From assembly GCF_025567095.1 (NCBI RefSeq), contig NZ_JAOQJH010000004.1: a DNA stretch of 64,000 nt; one strand, 5' to 3'. Origin of the DNA: Anthropogastromicrobium aceti. Lineage in GTDB: Bacteria; Bacillota; Clostridia; Lachnospirales; Lachnospiraceae. The notes below the pieces were generated by a model, which saw only the letters and a list, made by a program, of their open reading frames with translations, was not told where the DNA came from and made no database searches. This document shows positions 8,306-18,241 of the stretch, in pieces. The position numbers and the translations under genes are program-made. Numbering within the stretch: the stretch's first letter is position 1; every line of letters begins with the position of its first letter.

Positions 8306-10678
8306 ATGACACTTAAGGATCTTGAAATAGGAAAGACAGCGGTTGTCACCGTTGTTGGAGGAGAAGGTGCGCTGAGGCAGCATTTTCTTGATATGGGTGT
8401 GATTCCCGGAGTTTCGGTGACGGTGGTTAAGCTGGCGCCGATGGGCGATCCGATGGAGCTTAGAATCCACGGATATGAGCTGACTCTTCGTCTGGCAGAT
8501 GCAGAGAAGATTTTAATTGATGAATCTTCTGTGACAAAGTCGGATGGCAAAAGGGAAAAGAACACAAAAAATATTTCCAAAGAGAATGCTGTGACAGAGC
8601 ATCCTGGTCTTGGTGAAGGCGGACGTTTCCACCAAAAGGCAGATGAGCATCCAGTTCCTAAGGGAACAGTATTGACATTTGCGCTTGCAGGAAATCAAAA
8701 CTGCGGAAAGACAACACTTTTTAATCAGCTGACTGGTTCAAACCAGCACGTTGGAAATTTTCCAGGCGTGACAGTTGACAGCAAAAATGGTCAGATTCGA
8801 AATCATCCTGATACGCTTGTGACAGATCTGCCAGGCATTTACTCAATGTCTCCCTACAGCAGTGAGGAGATTGTGACAAGAGAGTTTATTATTAAGCAAA
8901 AGCCTACCGGCATTATAAATATCGTGGATGCCACAAATATTGAGCGAAATCTGTATCTGACAATGCAGCTTTTGGAGCTTGATGTGCCTATGGTGCTTGC
9001 ACTCAATATGATGGATGAGATGCGCGGAAATGGCGGATCTGTACGCATCAATAAATTGGAGTCTATGCTTGGTATTCCAGTTGTCCCAATCTCAGCAGCA
9101 AAAAATGAGGGTATTACAGAGCTTATAAACCATGCAATTCATGTGGCGCAATATCAGGAAAAGCCAAGCCGACAGGATTTTTGCGATGAAAACAGTCATA
9201 ACGGAGCAGTTCATCGATGCCTTCATGCAATAATGCATCTGATCGAAGATCATGCCGTTAGAGCAGGTATTCCGGTGCGTTTTGCGGCAAGTAAGCTTGT
9301 TGAAGGCGATCAGCTTGTTGAGCAGGCATTAAACTTAGAGCAAAACGAGAAGGAAATGATTGAGCATATCATTGTGCAGATGGAAGAAGAGCGTGGACTT
9401 GACCGCGCGGCATCCATCGCAGACATACGTTTTTCATTTATTCAAAAGCTGTGTGATCAGACAGTGATTAAGCCAGGTGAAAGCAAAGAGCATGAAAGAA
9501 GCCGCAAAATCGATGCAGTATTGACTGGACGTTATACGGCACTTCCAATGTTTGCTGCAATCATGGCACTTGTATTCTGGCTGACATTTGGTGTGATCGG
9601 CGCAGGACTTCAAAATGTGATGGAGATTGGAATTGACTGGCTGACGCAAAAGACAGATGCCGTGATGACGCTATGGCAGGTCAATGATGTGCTTCATTCT
9701 CTTGTAATTGATGGTATATTTAATGGTGTCGGAAGTGTACTTAGCTTTCTTCCTATTATTGTTACACTGTTTTTATTCTTATCATTGCTTGAGGATAGTG
9801 GTTATATGGCACGAGTTGCCTTTGTCATGGACAAGCCGCTTCGTAAGATTGGCCTTTCCGGACGAAGCATTGTGCCAATGTTGGTTGGATTTGGATGTAC
9901 AGTGCCTGGTGTAATGGCGACAAGAACACTGCCGTCAGCGCGCGACCGTAAGATGACGATTATGCTTACACCATTTATGAGCTGTACGGCTAAGCTTCCC
10001 ATCTATGGATTTTTTACATCGGTATTCTTTCCAAAGCAAAGCGGTCTTATCATGATTGGTCTTTACTTTTTAGGTATAGCAATGGGTATTTTAACAGCTG
10101 TTATTTCAAGAAAGACTATGTTTCATGGAGAGGCTGTTCCATTTGTAATGGAGCTGCCAAATTATCGTCTTCCAGGAGCAAAAAATGTACTCCAGCTGAT
10201 GTGGGATAAAGCAAAAGATTTCCTTCAAAGAGCATTTACTGTAATCTTTATGGCATCTCTTGTAATCTGGTTCTTGCAGACATTTGGATTGCATTTAAGC
10301 ATGGTAGCAGATTCAAAAGACAGCATTTTAGCTGCAGTGGCAGGTGCAATCGCACCAATCTTTGCACCGCTTGGTTTTGGTGACTGGCGTATCTGTACAT
10401 CTTTAATTGCAGGATTTATGGCAAAGGAAAGCGTTGTTTCTACACTTTCAGTATTGTTTGGAAGTACAAAGACATTGTTGGAAGTACTCTCGCCGCTGTC
10501 AGCAGCATCTCTTCTTGTATTTTGTCTTCTGTACACACCATGTATTGCAGCAATCTCTTCCATTAAAAGAGAGCTAGGAACAAAATGGGCAGTAGGCATT
10601 GTGCTATTCCAGTGTGCTGTAGCATGGGTGGTAGCATTTGTAGTTCATTTGATCGGAATGGCAATTTTGGCGTTATAA
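8306..10678 (+). CDS. feoB: Ferrous iron transporter, FeoA-FeoB fusion
   Basis: A 790-aa fusion. Residues 1-73 are a complete FeoA-type SH3-like domain (MTLKDLEIGKTAVV, HFLDMGVIPGVSVTVV). A polar linker (74-120) follows, then FeoB. The FeoB G-domain shows G1 GNQNCGKT (129-136), G3 DLPG (174-177) and G4 NMMDE. The C-terminal half is the polytopic permease with Gate segments GFGCTVPGVMATRTL and the region around SCTAKLPIYG. It imports Fe2+ across the membrane. The ribosome site AAAGGAAG precedes the ATG. A stand-alone FeoA is not seen nearby. The gene ends at a strong terminator and is probably monocistronic. Confidence 0.96.
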   Translation: MTLKDLEIGKTAVVTVVGGEGALRQHFLDMGVIPGVSVTVVKLAPMGDPMELRIHGYELTLRLADAEKILIDESSVTKSDGKREKNTKNISKENAVTEHPGLGEGGRFHQKADEHPVPKGTVLTFALAGNQNCGKTTLFNQLTGSNQHVGNFPGVTVDSKNGQIRNHPDTLVTDLPGIYSMSPYSSEEIVTREFIIKQKPTGIINIVDATNIERNLYLTMQLLELDVPMVLALNMMDEMRGNGGSVRINKLESMLGIPVVPISAAKNEGITELINHAIHVAQYQEKPSRQDFCDENSHNGAVHRCLHAIMHLIEDHAVRAGIPVRFAASKLVEGDQLVEQALNLEQNEKEMIEHIIVQMEEERGLDRAASIADIRFSFIQKLCDQTVIKPGESKEHERSRKIDAVLTGRYTALPMFAAIMALVFWLTFGVIGAGLQNVMEIGIDWLTQKTDAVMTLWQVNDVLHSLVIDGIFNGVGSVLSFLPIIVTLFLFLSLLEDSGYMARVAFVMDKPLRKIGLSGRSIVPMLVGFGCTVPGVMATRTLPSARDRKMTIMLTPFMSCTAKLPIYGFFTSVFFPKQSGLIMIGLYFLGIAMGILTAVISRKTMFHGEAVPFVMELPNYRLPGAKNVLQLMWDKAKDFLQRAFTVIFMASLVIWFLQTFGLHLSMVADSKDSILAAVAGAIAPIFAPLGFGDWRICTSLIAGFMAKESVVSTLSVLFGSTKTLLEVLSPLSAASLLVFCLLYTPCIAAISSIKRELGTKWAVGIVLFQCAVAWVVAFVVHLIGMAILAL

Positions 10679-10683
10679 TAAAG

Positions 10684-10706
10684 GGCAGTCGAAAGACTGC
10701 CTTTTT
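10684..10706 (+). terminator. Rho-independent terminator after feoAB
   Basis: GGCAGTC (10684-10690), GAAA loop, GACTGCC (10695-10701), then TTTTT. Directly after the feoAB stop codon. Confidence 0.95.
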
Positions 10707-10805
10707 TACGTTGAAAATCCCTGTACGCTGTGATTAAAACAGAGGGCAGGAAATTGTTCAGTATGAGTATGATGTTCCAAAATCGCAGAATGAAAAAAAT
10801 GGATA

Positions 10806-11346
10806 ATGATGTTAAAAACACATTGGGTTGATTTTGAAATCTTTGCCGATGATGTAAGTCTTTATCGCACAGAAGGAAAGCGAACAGGTTTTGTCCATTT
10901 ATTCGAGGTTCCAACAGGAAAGAAGCTGACGGTTCAATTTTTTCATGTCTCAGAAAAAGCAGCAGATGCAATTGAGCAGTCAGATTTTCAAATAGGAAAT
11001 CGAAGCGGTATATATCGTATGATTTTGGTCAAAAATATTCATGCTGGTATATTTGCTGTGTTTGCAGCAGTGTCGGGATTTACAGCCATATTTGCAGGCT
11101 TTTATATGCGTAAGGCATGGACAAGGCAGATATGCGAAAGTTTGATATGTCTTGGTGCTTTTAAAAGAATGTATGCAGCGTGTGAAAGAAGCACTTGCAG
11201 AGGCAGATAAAAAGACAGATATTCCGATTTCAGCAGCGATGGGATATGCATGGAGTGATGATCCGGACAAGGATACAGAAAAACTGCTGCAAAGTGCAGA
11301 TGCTAAGATGTATGAAAATAAGCAGATGATGAAGAGGCTCTTTTGA
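10806..11346 (+). pseudogene. Remnant of a membrane diguanylate cyclase
   Basis: Two frames carry pieces of one protein. The frame from 10806 encodes a beta-rich segment (FEVPTGKKLTVQFFHVSE, FQIGNRSGIYRMILVKN) followed by one membrane segment (HAGIFAVFAAVSGFTAIFAGFY), typical of the sensor part of clostridial membrane GGDEF proteins. The other frame, from 11152, encodes the last helix region of a GGDEF domain (ISAAMGYAWSDD, LLQSADAKMYENKQMMKR). The remaining membrane helices and the GGDEF core are deleted and the frames differ, so no functional product is expected. The region 10707-11500 holds nothing else except a terminator hairpin. Confidence 0.75.
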
Positions 11347-11426
11347 AAGAATTGTCATTTTGCAAAAATGTTTTTGAGTATGATATTGTAAAAATTAAGC
11401 AAGTGTAAATAATCAAAGTATTTTTC

Positions 11427-11468
11427 AAGTCCGCTTGATGCTAGAATGATGGTATCAGGCGGACTTTT
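11427..11468 (+). terminator. Terminator-like hairpin after the pseudogene
   Basis: AAGTCCGCTTGAT (11427-11439) pairs with ATCAGGCGGACTT (11454-11466) with one G-U pair and a 14-base loop, followed by a short T-run. It isolates the GH31 gene from upstream transcription. It also lies within the probable GH31 leader, so an attenuator role is possible. Confidence 0.6.
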
Positions 11469-11502
11469 GCTTACGCTATTAATACGGAAGGAATGGAAAA
11501 AT

Positions 11503-13638
11503 ATGGAGACAAGTAGAAAGCAAGAAACAGGATTAAAAGAAGAACAGAAATGGGAACGGATCGCATTAGGCGTCTGGAAGGTGCGTTTTGGAACACCATC
11601 TGCGTATACTCCAACTGCGCACAGAAGTAATGAAATCAAGACGGAAGCGCTGTCAGTGCTTTCGGTAGAGCAGGGCGCAGAGCCACAACTTCCGTTTGGC
11701 ACAGATGATGTTAATATCAAGCAGACAACACGTGGAATCGTGGTGACACTTCCGATGAATACAAGTGAGGATATCTTTGGATTTGGCTTGCAGCTTCAGA
11801 GCGTCAATGCAGCGGGAAGAAAACGCTATATAAAGGTAAATTCAGATCCGAAGATGGATACTGGAGAAAGTCATGCACCTGTGCCGTTCTATGTGTCAAC
11901 TGCCGGATATGGTCTATTTGTGGATACATATCGCTATGCTACATTTTATATGGGAACTAGTGCCGAAAAGGGTGCCTCTGCAATGAAAAAAGAAGTGAAT
12001 CAGCCGCACAAAGAATTTAGTGAGTCAGCATTGTATGCATTTAAGCGAGCAGAGGAAGAGCGAAAGGTAATCATTGAAATTCCGTCAGAAAGCGGCATTG
12101 ATCTGTATTTTTTTGCAGGTGATATTAAGACGGCAGTTCAGCGTTATAACCTGTTTTCAGGTGGTGGTTGTAAGGTTCCCATGTGGGGGCTTGGCATGTG
12201 GTACCGCGTGTATGGCGGTAGCGATCAGGAGCATGTGAAAAAATTGGCATCACAGTTTCGAGAGGAGAAGATGCCGATTGATGTGATTGGATTAGAGCCT
12301 GGCTGGCATTCTCATTCATATTCCTGTACCTATGAGTGGAGCAATCTTTTCCCAGAGCCGCAAGACTTGATTGATGATTTGACGCAGAATAATTATCATA
12401 TCAATCTGTGGGAGCATGCATTTGTTTACCCGGCAGCAAAAATTTATGACAAATTAGTTCCATACAGCGGCGATTATGAGGTGTGGAACGGTCTTGTGCC
12501 AGATTTTTCAATGGAAGAGACTTGTAAGATCTTTGGTGACTGGCATGAAAAAGAGCTGATTGACAAGGGAATCACCGGATTTAAGCTAGATGAGTGTGAT
12601 AATTCAGATTATAATCCGTCCTGTTGGTCTTTCCCAGACAGCACCGAGTTTCCGGGAGGAATGGATGGTGAGCAGATGCACAATGCAATAGGACTTCTTT
12701 ATCAGCATATGCTTGAAAAAGTATTTCATAAGAAAAATATTCGTACATTCTCGCAGGTTCGTTCCTCTGGTGCACTTGCGGCACCAATGCCATTTGTGCT
12801 GTATTCTGATCTATATAGTCACAAGGAATTTATTCGTGGTATGGTAACGTCATCGTTCTCAGGACTTTTGTGGGCACCAGAAGTGCGTGACTGTGCAAAT
12901 GGTCATGATCTGCTTCGCCGTGTGCAGACCGTTTGCTTCTCAGATCATGCATTGTTAAATTGTTGGCGAATACCAAATGCACCGTGGAAGCAGGTAGATA
13001 TTCAGAAGAATTTAAACAATGAGTTGATGGAAGAAACGTCGTATTATACAGACGAATGCCGCAAGCTTTTTGAACTTCGTATGTCGCTTGTACCATATCT
13101 GTACAGCGCATTTGAGGAATATCAGGAAACAGGACTGCCGCCAGTGAGCTCCGTAGCAATGGAATATCCGCAGGATGAGGCTGCAAGAAATCTGGACGAT
13201 GAATATTTCTTCGGAAAGGATCTTCTTGTATGCCCGCTGACACTTGAGGATGGAACTAGCCGTGAGGTTTATCTTCCAGAAGGTAATTGGTACAATTTCT
13301 TCACAGGAGAAAAGATCGAAGGTGGAAGAAAACTCGTGATGGAAGCTGACTGGAATGAGATGCTTGTCTTTGCGCGTGACGGTGCACTGGTTCCGGTAGC
13401 AGAGCCTGTGATATGTGTCACAGAGGATACTGTATTTAATATCACAGTAAAGAGCTTTGGAACAAATAAAACAGGAAGCTGTGTGCTGTATGAGGATGAT
13501 TTTGTATCATTTAATTATGAAGCTTTGGCTACAAAGAAGCAGATTAACGTCACTGTCGGTGACAATGGTGAATTTATCGCATCTGGTGCGAAAACAAGTA
13601 CAAAATATCACTTTTTGAACTGTATCGTAAAAGATTGA
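11503..13638 (+). CDS. Glycoside hydrolase family 31 (alpha-xylosidase/alpha-glucosidase type)
   Basis: A 711-aa cytoplasmic GH31 enzyme. Beta-sandwich N-domain (1-215), then the TIM barrel from VPMWGLGMWYRVYGG. The likely nucleophile is Asp363 in GFKLDECD. A proximal beta-domain (LVCPLTLEDGTSREVYLPEG) follows. The exact substrate (alpha-xyloside, alpha-glucoside, sulfoquinovoside) cannot be read from the motif, which departs from the textbook WxDMNE. A frame opening at 11446 exists, but GGAAGGAA before the ATG at 11503 and the residue pattern favour the shorter form. It stands just upstream of the sugar ABC permeases. Confidence 0.85.
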   Translation: METSRKQETGLKEEQKWERIALGVWKVRFGTPSAYTPTAHRSNEIKTEALSVLSVEQGAEPQLPFGTDDVNIKQTTRGIVVTLPMNTSEDIFGFGLQLQSVNAAGRKRYIKVNSDPKMDTGESHAPVPFYVSTAGYGLFVDTYRYATFYMGTSAEKGASAMKKEVNQPHKEFSESALYAFKRAEEERKVIIEIPSESGIDLYFFAGDIKTAVQRYNLFSGGGCKVPMWGLGMWYRVYGGSDQEHVKKLASQFREEKMPIDVIGLEPGWHSHSYSCTYEWSNLFPEPQDLIDDLTQNNYHINLWEHAFVYPAAKIYDKLVPYSGDYEVWNGLVPDFSMEETCKIFGDWHEKELIDKGITGFKLDECDNSDYNPSCWSFPDSTEFPGGMDGEQMHNAIGLLYQHMLEKVFHKKNIRTFSQVRSSGALAAPMPFVLYSDLYSHKEFIRGMVTSSFSGLLWAPEVRDCANGHDLLRRVQTVCFSDHALLNCWRIPNAPWKQVDIQKNLNNELMEETSYYTDECRKLFELRMSLVPYLYSAFEEYQETGLPPVSSVAMEYPQDEAARNLDDEYFFGKDLLVCPLTLEDGTSREVYLPEGNWYNFFTGEKIEGGRKLVMEADWNEMLVFARDGALVPVAEPVICVTEDTVFNITVKSFGTNKTGSCVLYEDDFVSFNYEALATKKQINVTVGDNGEFIASGAKTSTKYHFLNCIVKD

Positions 13639-13664
13639 ACTGTAAAGTAAGATATTTATAAACA

Positions 13665-13690
13665 TCTGCGCCTTGTAAAACGGGCGCAGA
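13665..13690 (+). terminator. GC-rich hairpin after GH31
   Basis: TCTGCGCC (13665-13672) and GGCGCAGA (13683-13690) form an 8-bp stem with a 10-base loop. Only a weak T-rich tail (ATTTGTT) follows, so termination may be partial. It lies between the GH31 gene and the ABC permeases. Confidence 0.6.
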
Positions 13691-13800
13691 ATTTGTTATG
13701 AAATCTAACGGACTGTAAAAGGCGGTACCTTTTGGGATTTTTTTTCATCAAAGAGTGCGCTACAATGCAGACAAGAAAACAAAAAGAGAGGTGGAGCTTT

Positions 13801-14766
13801 ATGAAAGCAAAAACAAAAACAAACCCTCGCAGTAAAAAGGGGGAGGGTATCATCAAAAATCTTCTGTATGATATCCGCTACAATCCGTATCTGTGTCTGT
13901 TGGCACTACCGGCAGTCATCTGGTTCTGCGTATTTTCTTACGCACCATTAGTGTATTTGATCGCTTCCTTTAAGAAGTACTCAGCCGTTAAGGGACTGTG
14001 GGGAAGTGATTGGGTTGGCTTTAAGAACTTCAAGGCATTCTTTGGTTCCAAGAACTTCTATACGGTAACGTTTAATACCTTATATTTAAATGCACTTTTT
14101 ATTGTCAGCTCCATGCTGGTGTCCATTTTGATCGCAATTGCACTTTCTGAGGTATCAGGAAAGTGGTTTAAGAAGATTACACAGTCAGTTGTTATTCTGC
14201 CGCACTTTATTTCATGGACAGTCGTTGCACTTCTCTGTGAGGCACTTTTAAAGACAAACAATGGTTTTATTAATAACATTTTAGCAACATTGGGATTTGA
14301 GAGAATCAACTTCTATCAGAATGCAGATGTATGGCCGGCACTTCTTACATTCTTAAAGGTATGGCAGGGTGCAGGTTATGGCTCCATCGTGTATTTGGCA
14401 ACTATTACGGGTCTTGATCAGGAGATGTATGAGGCAGCCAGAGTTGATGGTGCGACAAGAGGTAAATGTATTCGTTACCTGACACTTCCTCTGTTGAAGT
14501 CAACCGCAATTATGCTGTTTATCATGAGCATCGGAAAAATTTTTAACGGTGATTTCGGTATGATTTACAACTTGGTATTAAATAATACCATGCTGTACCG
14601 TACAACAGATGTAATTGATACATATGTATACCGTATGTTAGTTGAGTCAAGTAACATCGGACAGTCCTCTGCGGTATCCTTGTATCAGTCTATTATGGGT
14701 CTTGTGATCGTTCTTGGAACAAATGCATTAACGAAGAAGTTAGACCCGGATTCTGCATTATTCTGA
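13801..14766 (+). CDS. Sugar ABC transporter permease, LplB-type
   Basis: Membrane permease of a CUT1-type importer for oligosaccharides. About six transmembrane segments, the first being LCLLALPAVIWFCVFSYAPLV given here in part, and the EAA loop YEAARVDGATRGKCIRYLTLP that contacts the ATPase. The 321-aa form starts at the ATG at 13801, which has GAGGTGGAG in front; a longer frame from 13732 lacks one. It is closest in style to LplB/YtcP-family permeases of polysaccharide loci. No ATPase gene is nearby, so a shared MsmK-type ATPase elsewhere is likely. Partner of the next gene and of the binding protein at 18513. Confidence 0.93.
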   Translation: MKAKTKTNPRSKKGEGIIKNLLYDIRYNPYLCLLALPAVIWFCVFSYAPLVYLIASFKKYSAVKGLWGSDWVGFKNFKAFFGSKNFYTVTFNTLYLNALFIVSSMLVSILIAIALSEVSGKWFKKITQSVVILPHFISWTVVALLCEALLKTNNGFINNILATLGFERINFYQNADVWPALLTFLKVWQGAGYGSIVYLATITGLDQEMYEAARVDGATRGKCIRYLTLPLLKSTAIMLFIMSIGKIFNGDFGMIYNLVLNNTMLYRTTDVIDTYVYRMLVESSNIGQSSAVSLYQSIMGLVIVLGTNALTKKLDPDSALF

Positions 14767-14784
14767 TGAGGGAGGGAAAGTAAA

Positions 14785-15720
14785 ATGGCAAAGAAAGAAA
14801 AACAAATGAAGCAATATGATGCGAAAAAGCATATTAAAATGACTGGAAGCGACCGTGTGATGAATGGAGGCTTTTATCTGTTTATCACTTTGTTTTCGAT
14901 CATTTGTCTGATTCCGTTTTTGTTAGTTTTAGGTTCCTCCTTTACTGCAGAGCGTGCATTGACACAGAATGGTTACAATATCTGGCCGTCTGAGTTTTCG
15001 CTGGATGCGTACAAGCTTGTATTCGTCAGTGGTGATATCCCGCAGGCATACCTTATAACTGTTGGAACAACAATTGTCGGAACTTTTTTCTCAATGGTAT
15101 TTACATGTGGTGCGGCATATGCGATGTCTGTAAAGAATTTCAAATCAAGAGGCGTGCTGGCACTGTTTATCTACTTTACTATGTTGTTTAACGGCGGTTT
15201 AGTAGCAAATTACCTTCTGACAACAAAGTTTTTACATTTGCAGAATAACATTCTTGTTTTGCTGCTTCCTAGCTTTTGTAATGCATGGAACATTCTTCTG
15301 ATGAGAAACTTCTTCAATGGAATCCCGGCTTCTCTTGCAGAGTCTGCAAAGATTGATGGTGCAAACGATATCACAATTTTGATTAAGATCATTATTCCGA
15401 TTTCTCTTCCGGGAATCGCTACGATTGGTTTGTTCTACGCATTGACATACTGGAATGAGTGGTATAAGTGTCTTCTGTACATCGACTCTAGCCATAGCCA
15501 GTACTACACCTTACAGTATTTGATTCAGCAGATTTTACGTCAGGTAAACTACGCAGCGAACCAGCCGGCAGAGGCAGTAGGTCTTAATTCGCTGACACTT
15601 CCGACCTATGCATATCGTATGGCAACCATAATCGTTGCAATTGGACCAATTATCCTGCTGTATCCATTCTTACAGAAGTATTTTGTACAGGGTCTGACAG
15701 TTGGTTCTGTAAAGGGCTAA
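14785..15720 (+). CDS. Sugar ABC transporter permease, LplC-type
   Basis: Second CUT1 permease (311 aa), six membrane segments, EAA loop ESAKIDGANDITILIKIIIP, C-terminus FVQGLTVGSVKG typical of LplC/YtcP proteins. It follows the first permease by 18 bases with GAGGGAGGGAAAG as ribosome site, so both are made from one mRNA. The heterodimer would form the membrane channel for the glycan fragments degraded by the downstream enzymes. Confidence 0.94.
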   Translation: MAKKEKQMKQYDAKKHIKMTGSDRVMNGGFYLFITLFSIICLIPFLLVLGSSFTAERALTQNGYNIWPSEFSLDAYKLVFVSGDIPQAYLITVGTTIVGTFFSMVFTCGAAYAMSVKNFKSRGVLALFIYFTMLFNGGLVANYLLTTKFLHLQNNILVLLLPSFCNAWNILLMRNFFNGIPASLAESAKIDGANDITILIKIIIPISLPGIATIGLFYALTYWNEWYKCLLYIDSSHSQYYTLQYLIQQILRQVNYAANQPAEAVGLNSLTLPTYAYRMATIIVAIGPIILLYPFLQKYFVQGLTVGSVKG

Positions 15721-15782
15721 GAGAGAATAAGAAACAGAAATGCAATGTAATTGTAATGAAAAGGATAAGAATTGAAAGTATA

Positions 15783-15812
15783 AAAAAGAGCATCCGTCAG
15801 GGTGCTCTTTTT
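15783..15812. terminator. Bidirectional terminator
   Basis: AAAAAGAGCATCC (15783-15795), GTCA loop, GGGTGCTCTTTTT (15800-15812). The stem has A-rich and T-rich flanks, so it works for the plus-strand permeases and for the minus-strand regulator that ends at 15853. Confidence 0.9.
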
Positions 15813-15852
15813 GCGTGATGGAAAAGTTTCAAGTAATTTAAACTCGTTGAAT

Positions 15853-18156
15853 TTACTGCGCATTCTGTTTCTTTTCTTTTCGGTACTCATTTGGCGTGGT
15901 GCCCATATGCTTTTTAAAGAATGTGAAGAAATAGTTCTTTGTTGAAAATCCAAGTTGGTCGCTGATATCTTGAAGACTTGTGTTTGTGTCTGCAAGAAGA
16001 TGGCAGATAAGTTCAAGCTTTTTTTGAATGATGTAGTTTGAAAGTGAATCGCCAGTGTTTTCCTTGAAAATGCTTCTAAGATAGTTGACGGATAGATGAA
16101 CCTCGCCTGCTAAGAAGACAACGGAAAGATTTGGGTTAGACAAATTGGAATCAACTATCTCTAAAATTGTATGAATAAGCTCTGGCTTTTCGCTGCTGTG
16201 GCTCTTAATCTCCGCCAGCTCTTCAATGTCTTGTTTTCCACGATTCAGAAGATAATTTTGAATCGTGTTGATGTCGAGCTGAGTTAAAATGGCGATCTCC
16301 CAGGGGAGCGTCTGAACCATCAGCTCGTTTGCATTTTCAAAACGTTGCATTGCAGCCTCAAACTGAAGAATAGAGCGAATCGTCTGATCAAGATGAAATT
16401 GCCTAATAACATTGAATAAGTCAGTCAGTGTATTTGAGAATACGTCAAAATCTGTATTTTTTAGAGCTGCGATTACGGCAGAATCCAGTTCATATGGATA
16501 ATGCTCAGCTGCTGGCGATGGCAGAGAGAGTTCATCAGCAAAATGGATGGAGCCATCTCCAGTAAGGAAACGTCGATTCAATGCATCCTGCGCGCTACGG
16601 TGGGAGAATGACAATTCATCGAGGTCTCTTACACGCTCACTAACACCGATTGACAATGTAATTTGGAAGGTACTCTGCATAAATTTCTGTCCTTCAAGTA
16701 AAATGCTTCGCAGTGTCTCATTTGTTGCATCATCGTGATTGACAAAATAGATAACGTTTGGGAAGAACATATCCATATTTATAAAGAGAACCTTAGATTC
16801 CATTAGCTCATTAAAAACATTGCTGATGGAGTAGCGAAGAAGACCAATTCCGCCGGAATCCTCCTTTTGTCTGGAGGAAAAGTCGATGCTGATGACAACG
16901 ATTTGGCTATATGCGTGGCAGAAATACTGGTTTAGTGCTTCGTATTCCTGCGGATAAATCTGGTTTGCATTGCTTCCATTTGTAAGAAGACGTTTTAATG
17001 TAATGCGATCCTTTTCCTTTAGCCAGTTGTTGCTCATCGCCTGAAGGCGTGCATTTGCTGTAGTGATATTTTGGTAAATGCCTGACAAATACGTAAAATC
17101 ATCCATACCTGCAGTTTGTACAGTTGTTTCAGTAAGTGCAGAGCTGTTTGTAATCGTTTCCTTGAACTTGCGAAATGGTTTATATACAACTATACTGACT
17201 CCAAAAGTAACGAGCAGACCGAGTACGATGAAACATACACCATAAAGCAGCACAACCCAGATCAGATGATTTGATGTGTAGAGTGCATTTTGATTGAATA
17301 CAGAGTAATATGTCAAATTCATGCCGCTGTTATGTAAATAGACAACTCGACTTTTTAGCAGTCCAGAACCTTCCAAGAAATAACCAGTTTTTGAAACACG
17401 CTCTGTAATTTTTTTGTAGGTATCATCATCATTTACATTTGTACCCCACAGTTCTGGGTCAGATGAAATAAGCACATCACCATCACCACAGACCTCAAGG
17501 ATGTTGATATAATCGCTTGACTCGAGCTGAATCATTTCCTCATAAGCATCACAGTCAATGTTTACAATAATTGCACCTAGCTTTGAAGTATGGATAATCA
17601 GTGAAAATACGCGCTGAGAGGCAAATTTAGGACCGCGGGACACCCATCTAGGCAGACCATAGTAAAAAGCAATGTTCGGTGTGTGTTCCTGCAAAAAGGT
17701 GAAAAGCTCCTGATCATAGTGTGCTTCTATTGGACTGCGGTTATAGGCATCAAGTACAGTTTCAGTTCGAAAATTAATGAAATACAGAGAGTGAATCAGA
17801 GAACTGGTCTGCTTCATCTGATCATAAATTTTTCGCCCCTGTAATCCTGTTGTTTGCGTATAATCAGTGGAATACAAAAGCGCTGACATATCGGCATCTT
17901 CCATAATTTTAAAGCAGCTGCTGGCGATATCCTGCAGTACAGATTGATTTAGCTGGTAGGCACGGTTGATGCTTCGCTCCTGCATATCAGATAGTGTATG
18001 CCTGTAGTCATCATTTACATAGTATGTGATTAACGCAGAAAAGAGCAAAAATAAAGCAGCCGATACTAGTGCGTATGTGTGAAAAAGCTGTTTAAAATAA
18101 GAGTGCTTTTTTAGCTCTTGCCGGTATAGCGTGAGAGGGGAGTGATGTTGTTTCAT
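15853..18156 (-). CDS. Membrane-anchored AraC-family sensor-regulator
   Basis: A 767-aa one-piece sensor. One membrane segment lies near residues 20-45 (TYALVSAALFLLFSALITYYV), then an extracytoplasmic Cache-like region (about 50-290), a second membrane segment (IWVVLLYGVCFIVLGLLVTFG, given in part), a linker, and a C-terminal AraC-type double helix-turn-helix (about 660-760: SVNYLRSIF, STKNYFFTFFKKHMGTTPNEYRKE). Proteins of this build control LplABC-type sugar loci in Bacillota. The gene sits between the permease genes and the binding-protein gene, opposite in strand to both, which makes it the likely regulator of the whole locus. GGAAAGG ribosome site. Confidence 0.88.
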   Translation of the reverse strand: MKQHHSPLTLYRQELKKHSYFKQLFHTYALVSAALFLLFSALITYYVNDDYRHTLSDMQERSINRAYQLNQSVLQDIASSCFKIMEDADMSALLYSTDYTQTTGLQGRKIYDQMKQTSSLIHSLYFINFRTETVLDAYNRSPIEAHYDQELFTFLQEHTPNIAFYYGLPRWVSRGPKFASQRVFSLIIHTSKLGAIIVNIDCDAYEEMIQLESSDYINILEVCGDGDVLISSDPELWGTNVNDDDTYKKITERVSKTGYFLEGSGLLKSRVVYLHNSGMNLTYYSVFNQNALYTSNHLIWVVLLYGVCFIVLGLLVTFGVSIVVYKPFRKFKETITNSSALTETTVQTAGMDDFTYLSGIYQNITTANARLQAMSNNWLKEKDRITLKRLLTNGSNANQIYPQEYEALNQYFCHAYSQIVVISIDFSSRQKEDSGGIGLLRYSISNVFNELMESKVLFINMDMFFPNVIYFVNHDDATNETLRSILLEGQKFMQSTFQITLSIGVSERVRDLDELSFSHRSAQDALNRRFLTGDGSIHFADELSLPSPAAEHYPYELDSAVIAALKNTDFDVFSNTLTDLFNVIRQFHLDQTIRSILQFEAAMQRFENANELMVQTLPWEIAILTQLDINTIQNYLLNRGKQDIEELAEIKSHSSEKPELIHTILEIVDSNLSNPNLSVVFLAGEVHLSVNYLRSIFKENTGDSLSNYIIQKKLELICHLLADTNTSLQDISDQLGFSTKNYFFTFFKKHMGTTPNEYRKEKKQNAQ

Positions 18157-18212
18157 AAAAAACCATACCTTTCCGTTCTATGTGTAGTTTTTTGCCGAAC
18201 TTAATTATTGTA

Positions 18213-18241
18213 ATTGTATCATTGGTACAAAAGTTTGACAA
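18213..18241 (-). promoter_or_regulatory. Promoter of the AraC-type sensor-regulator
   Basis: On the minus strand TTGTCA (complement of 18236-18241), 17-base spacer, TACAAT (complement of 18213-18218), 57 bases before the start codon. Near consensus, so the regulator is probably made constitutively. Confidence 0.7.

Noticed and set aside
10806..11210. Open frame treated as a complete small membrane protein.
   Set aside because: It has no ribosome site and its neighbour in another frame completes a GGDEF C-terminus, so it is part of a pseudogene.
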